Both the position numbers and the translations under genes were made by a program. A stretch of 64,000 nucleotides of DNA from an uncultured Chlorobiaceae bacterium (GTDB lineage Bacteria; Bacteroidota; Chlorobiia; Chlorobiales; Chlorobiaceae): positions 59,899 through 123,898 of the forward strand of contig CAJEXL010000004.1 in assembly GCA_903994365.1 (NCBI GenBank). The letters run 5' to 3'. The notes under the pieces are model-generated. The model worked only from the letters and a program-made list of their open reading frames with translations. It made no database searches and had not been told where the DNA came from. The stretch's first letter is position 1, and each line of letters starts with the position of its first letter. Positions 35,132-42,988 of the stretch are shown here, in pieces.

Positions 35132-35184
35132 TTAGGAGTCAATAAAAAATTCAGGCTAATATACATAATCATAGGAAAAGAGTT

Positions 35185-35545
35185 TTGATGGAAAAATCGC
35201 AGGAAAATTTGAATGGCTGTGTTATTGGTGATGCAGCCAATGGGGCGTTTCCCGGCCAGGTGCTTGATGTGGAGATGAAGCCGGAGTGGAAAGATCAAGC
35301 GTCTCGCACTGCACGCCGGAGCCAGCTTTTCGACAAATCCATTGCCCGACCGTTATCTCAACCCACTGTTTCCGGCAATTACTAAAAACCATTATACTGG
35401 TGGCATTGGTTATCGTATGACGGATAAATCGACCGTTGCCGCTGCGCTTTCCCTGGTGCCGAAGGTGTCGGCGACCAACATTGACGGGATGACTATCAGT
35501 CACAGTCAAATCAACTGGTCTCTTAACTATACGCATTCGCTGTAG
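35185..35545 (+). pseudogene. Decayed FadL/OmpP1-type outer membrane porin
   Basis: Only the 3' end of a porin gene survives. From about 35279 one frame gives AGASFSTNPLPDRYLNPLFP, then AITKNHYTGGIGYRMTDKST, and ends INWSLNYTHSL at the stop. These are the C-terminal strands of the FadL family. The preceding part (VLDVEMKPEWKDQ) continues in another frame, indicating a frameshift near 35295-35300. The first 35185-35245 bases do not clearly match the family. The bulk of the gene (more than 1 kb) is missing. Confidence 0.7.
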
Positions 35546-35561
35546 TAGCGTGCCGCCGTTA

Positions 35562-35590
35562 CCATAAAACGATCAGATAGCTTTTTATGG
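35562..35590 (+). terminator. Hairpin with the same stem as at 2558
   Basis: CCATAAAA (35562-35569) and TTTTATGG (35583-35590) form an eight-base stem after the porin remnant, followed by a T-rich stretch. The stem sequence is identical to the one after the TolC-like gene. It would end transcription of the former porin gene. Confidence 0.45.
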
Positions 35591-35791
35591 GTGATTTCTT
35601 TTGCAATTTTCAATATTTTTTAATTAATTGCGACAACCTGTTAGTAATATGGTGATATAATGTTTATGCTGTGCGCCATAAGAATATTTTCCCTTTCGTC
35701 TGCGCTTAGTTCCCGATTTTTCTTTATGAAGTCATGCTTGGTCTGATTTTTCTGGTCAAGTGTCTTACAATTATTTAGAGCCAACCACTCC

Positions 35792-37345
35792 ATGAATTAC
35801 GGTTTCGTTATTGATGCCCGAAAGTGTATCGGATGTCATGCGTGTACGGTCGCATGTAAATCTGAAAACCAGGTACCCCTCGGAGTAAACCGCACCTGGG
35901 TGAAATATGTTGAAAAGGGAACATTTCCCGACAGCAGAAGATATTTTACTGTTCTTCGGTGCAACCATTGCGCGGAACCGCCCTGTGTCGATATCTGCCC
36001 TGTTGAGGCCCTGCATCGTCGCGATGATGGCATCGTTGATTTCGATCAGCGTCGCTGTATCGGTTGCAAAGCCTGTTCTCAGGCCTGTCCTTATGGCGCG
36101 CTCTATATGGATCCAGAGACTCATACCTCTGCGAAATGTAATTATTGTGCGCATCGAAAAGAGGTTGGGCTTAATCCAGCCTGTGTTGCGATTTGTCCAC
36201 AGCAGGCAATTATTGCTGGTGATCTTGATGATCCAAGGAGTGCAATAGCTATGCTTGTGGCAAAAGAGCAGACTATGGTGCGAAAGCCGGAAAAAGGCAC
36301 TTCCCCCAAGCTTTATTATATCAATGGAGATGGAGCTTCGCTTGATCCTCTGGAGGTTTCGGAGGTCAACGGATATCTCTGGAGTGAGCAGTCACGCGGA
36401 GTTGGCCATTTTGCAGGCAAGCACTTTGTTAAACCGGCCAAAAAATTGCTTCCATCATCCGGCATTGATGGAAAACCAAAGGCCAGAAAGGTGTATGATA
36501 TTCCTTCAAAGGGAGTTGTCTGGGGCTGGGAAGTTCCCGCTTATGTCTGGTCGAAGGCTGTTGCTTCTGGATTGTTTCTTCTGATGTTTGTATTGCAGAC
36601 GTTGCTGATGCACACAATGCCAGATTCCCTGCAATGGGCCGTATGGGCGACATCACTACTTTTTCTTGCTCTTACGGGAGGATTGCTTGTCAAGGATCTT
36701 GATCGTCCAGAGCGTTTCTCCTCGGTGATGCTTCGTCCGCAATTCGGTTCATGGCTTACGAAGGGTGGGTTGACGATTGGTGGATTTGGTGCTTTTCTTG
36801 CCTTGTGGGGAGTTGCAAAATATTTTCAGTTGCCACTTCTCGAAACCATATCGATGTGGTGCGGAGGGATTTTTGCCCTGTTGACTGCGATCTATACCGC
36901 CTTTCTTTTTGGTTCAGCAAAGGGGAGAGACTTCTGGCAAAGCCCGATGCTTCTGTTGCACATGTTCCTGAACTCGCTGCTTGCGGGAGGTTCTGCCATG
37001 CTTGTTCTTGACCTTTTGACAGGAAGCGCTTCCGGTCTTTCTGAAACGCTCCGCCCTGCTCTTGCCGGTGGTTTTGTTCTCCACATTCTTGTCATGCTTT
37101 CAGAGCTTTTAGGCAAGCATCCCTCGAAGTCTGCAGAGCGTGCTGCGGAGGTGATTTTGCATGGCACACTGAAACAACAGTTCTGGATTGGCAGTTTCAT
37201 GCTGGGCAATGTGCTTCCTTTTTTATTGTGTTTTGTTTTTGCGAATCCTGTCATCCTTGCAGTCGCCGCCATTTTTGGACTTTGTGGTGTCTTCTACACA
37301 GAAAAAGTCTGGATTCATGCGCCGCAAACAGTCCCGTTAAGTTAA
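35792..37345 (+). CDS. Fused iron-sulfur and membrane-anchor subunit of SoeABC/PSRLC3-like sulfite-oxidising enzyme
   Basis: Fusion of 517 residues. Residues 1-185 are a PsrB/DmsB-type ferredoxin with four cysteine clusters (CIGCHACTVACKSEN, CNHCAEPPCVDICPVEA, CIGCKACSQACPYGA, CNYCAHRKEVG with CVAICPQQA). A linker of about 60 residues leads to a membrane domain with about eight helices starting at WGWEVPAYVWSKAVASGLFL. It would pass electrons from the cytoplasmic molybdenum subunit encoded next to the quinone pool. In Allochromatium soeB and soeC are separate genes. Position directly before the SoeA-like gene and near dsr supports sulfite oxidation. About 245 bp without a gene precede it. Confidence 0.85.
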   Translation: MNYGFVIDARKCIGCHACTVACKSENQVPLGVNRTWVKYVEKGTFPDSRRYFTVLRCNHCAEPPCVDICPVEALHRRDDGIVDFDQRRCIGCKACSQACPYGALYMDPETHTSAKCNYCAHRKEVGLNPACVAICPQQAIIAGDLDDPRSAIAMLVAKEQTMVRKPEKGTSPKLYYINGDGASLDPLEVSEVNGYLWSEQSRGVGHFAGKHFVKPAKKLLPSSGIDGKPKARKVYDIPSKGVVWGWEVPAYVWSKAVASGLFLLMFVLQTLLMHTMPDSLQWAVWATSLLFLALTGGLLVKDLDRPERFSSVMLRPQFGSWLTKGGLTIGGFGAFLALWGVAKYFQLPLLETISMWCGGIFALLTAIYTAFLFGSAKGRDFWQSPMLLLHMFLNSLLAGGSAMLVLDLLTGSASGLSETLRPALAGGFVLHILVMLSELLGKHPSKSAERAAEVILHGTLKQQFWIGSFMLGNVLPFLLCFVFANPVILAVAAIFGLCGVFYTEKVWIHAPQTVPLS

Positions 37346-37363
37346 ACAAGTGCTGGAGAAACT

Positions 37364-40225
37364 ATGAGTTATACCCATAAACCAACAGTTATTGAAACTA
37401 TAGCAGAGAAGCTGCATCTTATCCCTGATCTCCATACTGAAGGTGAAGGCCCAGCAGCGAAAAGTGCCACCACTGATGGCAGTCAGGTTAACTGTCCACC
37501 TCCCGACCAGTGGGACAACTGGGTGGAGTACGATTCCAAAAGCTGGCCTGAACGCAAGTCAAAAGAGTATATGATTATTCCGACAGCCTGTTTCAATTGT
37601 GAGGCAGGTTGTGGACTTCTGGCTTATGTTGACAAGGAGACCATGACGATGCGCAAGCTGGTCGGAAATCCGTATCATCCGGCAAGTCGAGGCAGAAACT
37701 GTGCAAAAGGTCCTGCGACGCTCAACCAGATTGAGGATACCGACAGAGTGCTCTATCCAATGAAACGCTCGGGAAAAAGAGGTGGTGGTAAATGGGATAG
37801 AGTGAGCTGGGACAGTGTGCTTGATGACATTGCAGGAAGAATGCGCAAGGCTATTCAGGAGGGTCGCAACAATGAAATCTCTTACCATGTCGGACGTCCC
37901 GGTCATGAAGGGTTCATGGAGTGGGTACTCAGGGCATGGAACGTGGACGGTCATAACAGCCATACCAATGTTTGTTCATCGGGAGCTCGTTTTGGTTACG
38001 CTATATGGGAAGGATTAGATCGCCCATCTCCCGATTATACCAATGCTAAATTTATGCTTCTCGTCAGTGCCCACCTTGAGTCGGGGCACTATTTCAATCC
38101 TCATGCCCAGCGCATTGTAGAGGCAAGGATGAAAGGCGCGAAACTTGCCGTACTTGATCCTCGTCTTTCAAACACGGCCAGCATGTCGGACTACTGGATG
38201 CCGAGTTTTCCAGGCAGTGAGCCAGCTATCTTGCTTGCCATGGCAAAGGTTATTATTGATGAGGGGCTCTACAACCGCGACTATCTTGAAAACTGGGTGA
38301 ACTGGAAGGAGTATCTGCAGCAGGATTACCCGGGAACTCCAGTGACTTTTGAAAATTTTATTGAGGCGCTGAAAAAAGAGTACAGCATCTATACTCCAGA
38401 GTATGCAGAAAAAGAGAGTGGAGTCAAGGCTGCAATGATTGTTGAGGTGGCCCGCAAAATAGGTGAGGCTGGTACGCAGTTTGCCACGCATGTGTGGCGC
38501 AGCGCAAGCAGTGGTAACCTTGGAGGCTGGGCAGTCTCTCGCACCCTTCATTTCCTGAATGTCTTGACTGGCAGTGTTGGTACGCCCGGCGGAACTTCGC
38601 CAAGCGCATGGAACAAGTTCCACCCGGATGTTCATGCCAAGCCGAAACCACAGACCTTCTGGAACACCCTCCAATTGCCGGATGAGTATCCTCTTGCCCA
38701 CTTTGAGCTAAGCTTTTTGCTACCCCATTTTCTTAAAGAGGGTCGTGGCAAACTTGATGTCTATTTTACCAGGGTGTTTAATCCCGTCTGGACCTACCCT
38801 GATGGTTTTTCATGGATAGAGGCGTTGGAAGATGAGTCGAAAATTGGTCTCCATGCAGCGCTCACTCCAACCTGGAGCGAAACTGCCTATTTTGCTGATT
38901 ATGTACTCCCTATGGGACACTCTGCTGAACGGCATGATCTGCTCAGTTATGAAACTCATGCAGGAAAATGGGTGGCTTTCCGTCAGCCAGTGCTTCGGGT
39001 AGCCCATGCCAAAATGGGGCATCCTGTACAATATACTTGGGAAGCAAATGTTGGTGAGGTGTGGGAAGAGGATGAGTTCTGGATTGAGCTGACCTGGAGG
39101 ATTGATCCGGATGGAAGCCTTGGTATAAAACAGTATTGCATGTCACCTTACCGTCCTGGTGAAAAGATAACTATCGAAGAGTATTACCGTTATATCTTTG
39201 AACGTGTTCCAGGTCTTCCTGAAACGGCAGCTAAAGAAGGGCTCACACCGCTGGAGTATATGCAGAAGTATGGAGCTTTCGAGGTTGAAAGTAATGTCTA
39301 CAAGGTCAATGAAAGAGCTCTGTCGCAGGCAGATATGCAGGGTTCAGCAGTGCAGCAGGGTACAGGTCTGATAACCAAAAATGGTAAATCAGTCGGTGTT
39401 CAGGTTGATGGTGTAAATTGCACAGGTTTCCCGACTCCATCCCGCAAGCAGGAGTTTTACTCCAGGACAATGGTCGACTGGAAGTGGCCTGAATACAGTC
39501 TTCCAACCTACATTAAAAGCCATGTGCATCAGGAGATCATGAACCGGAGCAAGGGTGAATTTGCGCTTGTCCCGACATTTCGTCTTCCTGTCTTGATTCA
39601 CTCTCGTTCCGGCAATGCCAAATGGCTTGCAGAAATTGCGCACCGTAATCCTGTCTGGATGAATGCCTCGGACGCAAAGTCTCTTGGTTTTGAAGATGGT
39701 GATCTTATCCGCGTGAATACTGATATCGGCTTTTTCATCAACAGGGCTTGGGTGACAGAAGGTATTCGCCCTGGCGTTGTTGCTTGTTCGCACCACATCG
39801 GTCGCTGGCGTCGGGAACAGGATCCTGCTGCCAACCGTTGGTCAACCAACCGGGTGGAGATCAAGCGCGAAGGTGGCGGAAAATGGAAAATGAGAGTTGA
39901 AGAGAGCATTGAGCCCTATGAGAGCAGCGATCCTGATTCAACGAGAATCTTCTGGTCTGATGGTGGCGTGCACCAGAACATCACCTTCCCTGTTCATCCT
40001 GATCCGATCAGCGGAATGCACTGCTGGCATCAGAAGGTGCGTATCGAAAAAGCGCATGAAGAGGATCGTTATGGCGATGTGTTTGTCGATACAGAGCGTT
40101 CACACCAGATTTACAAGGAGTGGCTTGCCATGACAAGGCCAGCGCCGGGCCCTGATGGTCTTCGCCGTCCTCTCTGGATGGGTCGCCCATTCAGGCCTGA
40201 TGAAAAGACTTTTTACATCTCTTAA
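37364..40225 (+). CDS. soeA: Cytoplasmic molybdopterin oxidoreductase, SoeA/PSRLC3-like sulfite dehydrogenase subunit
   Basis: Catalytic subunit of 953 residues in the DMSO reductase superfamily. There is no Tat leader; the first 70 residues are a charged extension, so it acts in the cytoplasm, as known for SoeA. The [4Fe-4S] motif is CFNCEAGCGLLAYVDKE with GRNCAKG; a candidate Mo-ligand cysteine is in HTNVCSSGARFGYAIW near residue 205. SoeABC oxidises sulfite made by reverse DsrAB directly to sulfate. The function is inferred from architecture and from the dsr cluster downstream; no sat, apr or qmo genes appear in the window. Starts 18 bp after the fused partner gene. Confidence 0.85.
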   Translation: MSYTHKPTVIETIAEKLHLIPDLHTEGEGPAAKSATTDGSQVNCPPPDQWDNWVEYDSKSWPERKSKEYMIIPTACFNCEAGCGLLAYVDKETMTMRKLVGNPYHPASRGRNCAKGPATLNQIEDTDRVLYPMKRSGKRGGGKWDRVSWDSVLDDIAGRMRKAIQEGRNNEISYHVGRPGHEGFMEWVLRAWNVDGHNSHTNVCSSGARFGYAIWEGLDRPSPDYTNAKFMLLVSAHLESGHYFNPHAQRIVEARMKGAKLAVLDPRLSNTASMSDYWMPSFPGSEPAILLAMAKVIIDEGLYNRDYLENWVNWKEYLQQDYPGTPVTFENFIEALKKEYSIYTPEYAEKESGVKAAMIVEVARKIGEAGTQFATHVWRSASSGNLGGWAVSRTLHFLNVLTGSVGTPGGTSPSAWNKFHPDVHAKPKPQTFWNTLQLPDEYPLAHFELSFLLPHFLKEGRGKLDVYFTRVFNPVWTYPDGFSWIEALEDESKIGLHAALTPTWSETAYFADYVLPMGHSAERHDLLSYETHAGKWVAFRQPVLRVAHAKMGHPVQYTWEANVGEVWEEDEFWIELTWRIDPDGSLGIKQYCMSPYRPGEKITIEEYYRYIFERVPGLPETAAKEGLTPLEYMQKYGAFEVESNVYKVNERALSQADMQGSAVQQGTGLITKNGKSVGVQVDGVNCTGFPTPSRKQEFYSRTMVDWKWPEYSLPTYIKSHVHQEIMNRSKGEFALVPTFRLPVLIHSRSGNAKWLAEIAHRNPVWMNASDAKSLGFEDGDLIRVNTDIGFFINRAWVTEGIRPGVVACSHHIGRWRREQDPAANRWSTNRVEIKREGGGKWKMRVEESIEPYESSDPDSTRIFWSDGGVHQNITFPVHPDPISGMHCWHQKVRIEKAHEEDRYGDVFVDTERSHQIYKEWLAMTRPAPGPDGLRRPLWMGRPFRPDEKTFYIS

Positions 40226-40238
40226 ACTTGATACAGTA

Positions 40239-41195
40239 ATGAATCAAAGAGGTTATAGAGCATTCAGCTCCATTTTTCTTCTGACTCTGTTCTCTGCGTT
40301 GCTGCTGTTGTCACCGGCAGCGGCATTTGCTGTACAGGCTCAACCACCTGTACAGACGGAATGGTGGGTTTGGGAGATAGCACTCTTCGTCTTTTCATTT
40401 TTTCTTGGGATTATCGCCGTTATTGCAGGGGTTGGCGGTGGGGTGCTGTTTGTTCCGATCGTCAGCAGTTTTTTTCCCTTCCACATCGACTTTGTCAGGG
40501 GAGCGGGATTGCTGGTAGCACTTTCCGGAGCCCTTTCTGCGGGCTCTCCCTTGCTGAAAAAGGGACTTGCCAATCTCAAGCTGGCTCTTTCCATGGCACT
40601 AATTGCCTCTATCAGCTCAATAGCAGGAGCTATGGTCGGGCTGGCCATGCCGGAAAATGTTGTGCAGTTATCACTTGGTGCTACAATTCTCGGTATTTCC
40701 GTGATAATGCTGCTTTCAAAAAACTCTGCATATCCTGAAATATCTGAGCCAGATACGCTTTCAAAAATATTACATATCTATGGTATCTATTACGATGAAC
40801 AGCTTAAAAAAGATGTCAGTTGGCAGATCCATCGCACCCCTGTTGGAATTCTTCTGTTTATTGTGATTGGATTCATGGCAGGCATGTTCGGCCTTGGTGC
40901 TGGATGGGCAAATGTTCCGGTATTTAATCTTGTTCTTGGGGCGCCTCTGAGAGTTTCCGTGGCCACAAGCATTTTTGTACTCTCTATCAATGATACTGCA
41001 GCCGCATGGGTCTATCTACACAAGGGAGCGGTACTCCCTCTTATTGCAGTTCCATCAATTGCCGGGATGATGATAGGGACAAAAATTGGTGCCAGACTGC
41101 TGACAAAGGTTCATACTCGTGTTGTCAGAAAGCTTGTTATCACACTCTTGGCTGCTGCTGGATTAAGAGCTCTCTTAAAAGGATTCGGAATCTGA
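40239..41195 (+). CDS. Sulfite exporter TauE/SafE-family permease
   Basis: Membrane protein of 318 residues. Starting at ATG 40239 gives a signal-like N-terminus (FLLTLFSALLLLSPAAAFA), while earlier in-frame starts overlap the soeA-like gene. TauE/SafE halves are visible as GIIAVIAGVGGGVLFVPIVS and GFMAGMFGLGAGWANVPVFN, each with the characteristic Gly-rich motif. Family members export sulfite, sulfoacetate or related anions. The gene follows soeA with a 13-bp gap, so export of sulfite or sulfate from cytoplasmic sulfur oxidation is likely. Confidence 0.88.
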   Translation: MNQRGYRAFSSIFLLTLFSALLLLSPAAAFAVQAQPPVQTEWWVWEIALFVFSFFLGIIAVIAGVGGGVLFVPIVSSFFPFHIDFVRGAGLLVALSGALSAGSPLLKKGLANLKLALSMALIASISSIAGAMVGLAMPENVVQLSLGATILGISVIMLLSKNSAYPEISEPDTLSKILHIYGIYYDEQLKKDVSWQIHRTPVGILLFIVIGFMAGMFGLGAGWANVPVFNLVLGAPLRVSVATSIFVLSINDTAAAWVYLHKGAVLPLIAVPSIAGMMIGTKIGARLLTKVHTRVVRKLVITLLAAAGLRALLKGFGI

Positions 41196-41210
41196 CTTTA
41201 AACATATACG

Positions 41211-41624
41211 ATGAAACAAGAACTTCATGCAAACAGGGTTCAGTTGAGCTATGCCACTGTTCTCTTCTGGACTTCGACTTTAGGAATTATTTTTATTATT
41301 GTAGGCTATCTGACCTATGTCCTTCAGTTGCTTCCCTCGGCGGTTTCTCCCGCTGAGGTTGCTTTGCATTGGCATCTTCGGGCAGCAGAGTTGCACAAAG
41401 TGGTTGCTGTTCCTTCAGGATGGGATTGGCTTACTCAGTTGGGTCGGGGTGATGTCATCAGTTACGCTTCAATTGTCTATCTTTCATCGGTGACCATGTT
41501 CTGTCTTGCTGTTATTATTCCTGCTTTTGTTAAGGAAAAAGATTTCATTTATACCGTTTTAACATTGCTTCAGGTTACAGTTCTTCTTTTTGTCGCAGCA
41601 GGGGCTTTTTCAGGAGGACATTGA
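41211..41624 (+). CDS. Small membrane protein, DUF1634-like
   Basis: Protein of 137 residues with three hydrophobic helices (about 13-42, 83-105 and 112-132): VLFWTSTLGIIFIIVGYLTY, SYASIVYLSSVTMFCLAVII and TVLTLLQVTVLLFVAAGAFS. DUF1634 proteins usually neighbour TauE/SafE genes, and this one starts 15 bp after it. The family match is by position and general pattern, so moderate. It may be a partner of the exporter. Confidence 0.65.
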   Translation: MKQELHANRVQLSYATVLFWTSTLGIIFIIVGYLTYVLQLLPSAVSPAEVALHWHLRAAELHKVVAVPSGWDWLTQLGRGDVISYASIVYLSSVTMFCLAVIIPAFVKEKDFIYTVLTLLQVTVLLFVAAGAFSGGH

Positions 41625-41647
41625 CAATCCTGAAACTTATGCGATTG

Positions 41648-41659
41648 GTCTCGCGAGAC
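41648..41659. promoter_or_regulatory. Perfect 12-bp palindrome upstream of dsrE2
   Basis: GTCTCGCGAGAC reads the same on both strands. It lies 42 bp before the dsrE2-like start, in the 77-bp gap that separates the Soe-TauE group from the sulfur-relay genes. It may be an operator or part of a weak hairpin; there is no T-run. Confidence 0.4.
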
Positions 41660-41701
41660 AGATTTAATTATTTAATACAAACGTAAACAAAGAAAATAAC
41701 C

Positions 41702-42211
41702 ATGGCTGATACAAAAAAACTTGCAATTATTGCATCCCAGGGGTCACTTGACTGGGCATACCCTCCATTTATCCTTGCTTCAACAGCCGCAGCCATGGAT
41801 ATGGAAGCGGTCATTTTCTTTACTTTTTACGGCTTACCATTGCTTAAAAAGGAGATTGAGGCAAAAGTCTCTCCTCATAGTAATCCGGCAATGCCCATGA
41901 AAATGCCGTTTGGCAGCAAGGAGTTCCAGTCGATTAACTGGCCGATTCCAAACATCATATCAGGGAATGTTCCTGGTTTCGACAATATGGCGACCATGCT
42001 GATGAAGGAGACTTTCAAAAAGAAAGGAGTTGCTACAATTGAACAGCTTCGGGGAATGTGTCAGGAGTTCGGTGTTCGCTTTATTGCATGCCAGATGACC
42101 ATGGAGGTTTTCGGCTTTGAAAAAGAGGAGTTCATTGACGGAGTTGAATACGGCGGTGCGGCAACTTTTCTTGAATACGCGGCTGATGCCAATATTTCGC
42201 TTTTTATCTGA
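41702..42211 (+). CDS. dsrE2: DsrE2-family sulfur-transfer protein
   Basis: Protein of 169 residues resembling DsrE2, which with TusA and rhodanese forms a cytoplasmic sulfur relay in sulfur oxidisers. N-terminal KKLAIIASQGSLDWAYPPFI and the C-terminal cysteine region (MCQEFGVRFIACQMTMEVFG, near residues 117-136) match the family. The following rhodanese and tusA genes give the known gene trio, here in the order dsrE2-rhd-tusA. Confidence 0.85.
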   Translation: MADTKKLAIIASQGSLDWAYPPFILASTAAAMDMEAVIFFTFYGLPLLKKEIEAKVSPHSNPAMPMKMPFGSKEFQSINWPIPNIISGNVPGFDNMATMLMKETFKKKGVATIEQLRGMCQEFGVRFIACQMTMEVFGFEKEEFIDGVEYGGAATFLEYAADANISLFI

Positions 42212-42229
42212 CATAAAAATTTCCTGATT

Positions 42230-42697
42230 ATGGTGCGTTATATTGAACTTATTCGGCACTGTTTATCAGATATTCAAGAAATTATGCCTTGGGATCTCGT
42301 TGATCGTATGAAAGCGAACCCCGATCTGCTGGTTCTTGATGTTCGAGAACCTTATGAATTTGATGCCATGCATATTGCCGGTTCAATGAATATTCCAAGG
42401 GGTATTCTTGAATCTGCCTGTGAATGGGATTTCGAGGATACTGTACCTGAATTAGTGAAAGCCAGAAAGCGTGAAGTTGTTGTTGTTTGTCATTCCGGTC
42501 ACCGCAGTATTCTTGCCGTCCACTCCATGCAGTTGCTTGGTTATGAAGATGTTGTCTCTTTACGGACAGGGTTGAGGGGCTGGAATGATTATGAAGAGCC
42601 CCTTGTGAGCAGCGCAGAAACAATTGTTGATTCTGCTGAGACGGATGATTATTTTGTTGCCAGGTTGCGGCCCGAACAAATGGCACCGAGGGGCTGA
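42230..42697 (+). CDS. Rhodanese-like sulfurtransferase
   Basis: Single-domain rhodanese of 155 residues. The active-site cysteine is residue 87 in VVVVCHSGHRSILA; the domain begins VLDVREPYEFDAMHIAGSMN. A second possible start at 42284 would remove the first 18 residues, which are not part of the domain. In sulfur oxidisers the rhodanese encoded with tusA and dsrE2 loads sulfane sulfur onto TusA. The C-terminal 25 residues are an acidic tail. Confidence 0.88.
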   Translation: MVRYIELIRHCLSDIQEIMPWDLVDRMKANPDLLVLDVREPYEFDAMHIAGSMNIPRGILESACEWDFEDTVPELVKARKREVVVVCHSGHRSILAVHSMQLLGYEDVVSLRTGLRGWNDYEEPLVSSAETIVDSAETDDYFVARLRPEQMAPRG

Positions 42698-42744
42698 AAT
42701 GGTTTGAGCAATTTCTAACAATAATAAAAATAAGGAGTATTTAA

Positions 42745-42981
42745 ATGAGCGAGGTTGTTTGCAACATGGAGCTGAATTGCGAAGGTTTAAATTGCCCTTT
42801 ACCAATTCTGAAGACAAAAAAAGCTATTGATTCACTGAACAGTGGCGAGATACTGAAAATGATTGCTACCGATCCTGGTTCTGTCAATGATATGGCCTCA
42901 TGGGCAAAACGTACTGGACACGAATTGGTATCGCACACTGAAGCAGCGAACGTCCATACTTTCTTGATCCGGAAGAAGTAA
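42745..42981 (+). CDS. tusA: TusA-family sulfur carrier protein
   Basis: Small protein of 78 residues. The catalytic motif NCPLPILKTKKAI contains Cys17, with the fold completed by LKMIATDPGSVNDMASWAKR and a final strand VHTFLIRKK. It carries sulfur as a persulfide between rhodanese, DsrE2 and DsrEFH/DsrC. A clear AAGGAG ribosome site precedes ATG 42745. Only seven bases separate it from dsrN. Confidence 0.93.
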   Translation: MSEVVCNMELNCEGLNCPLPILKTKKAIDSLNSGEILKMIATDPGSVNDMASWAKRTGHELVSHTEAANVHTFLIRKK

Positions 42982-42988
42982 GAGGGTA

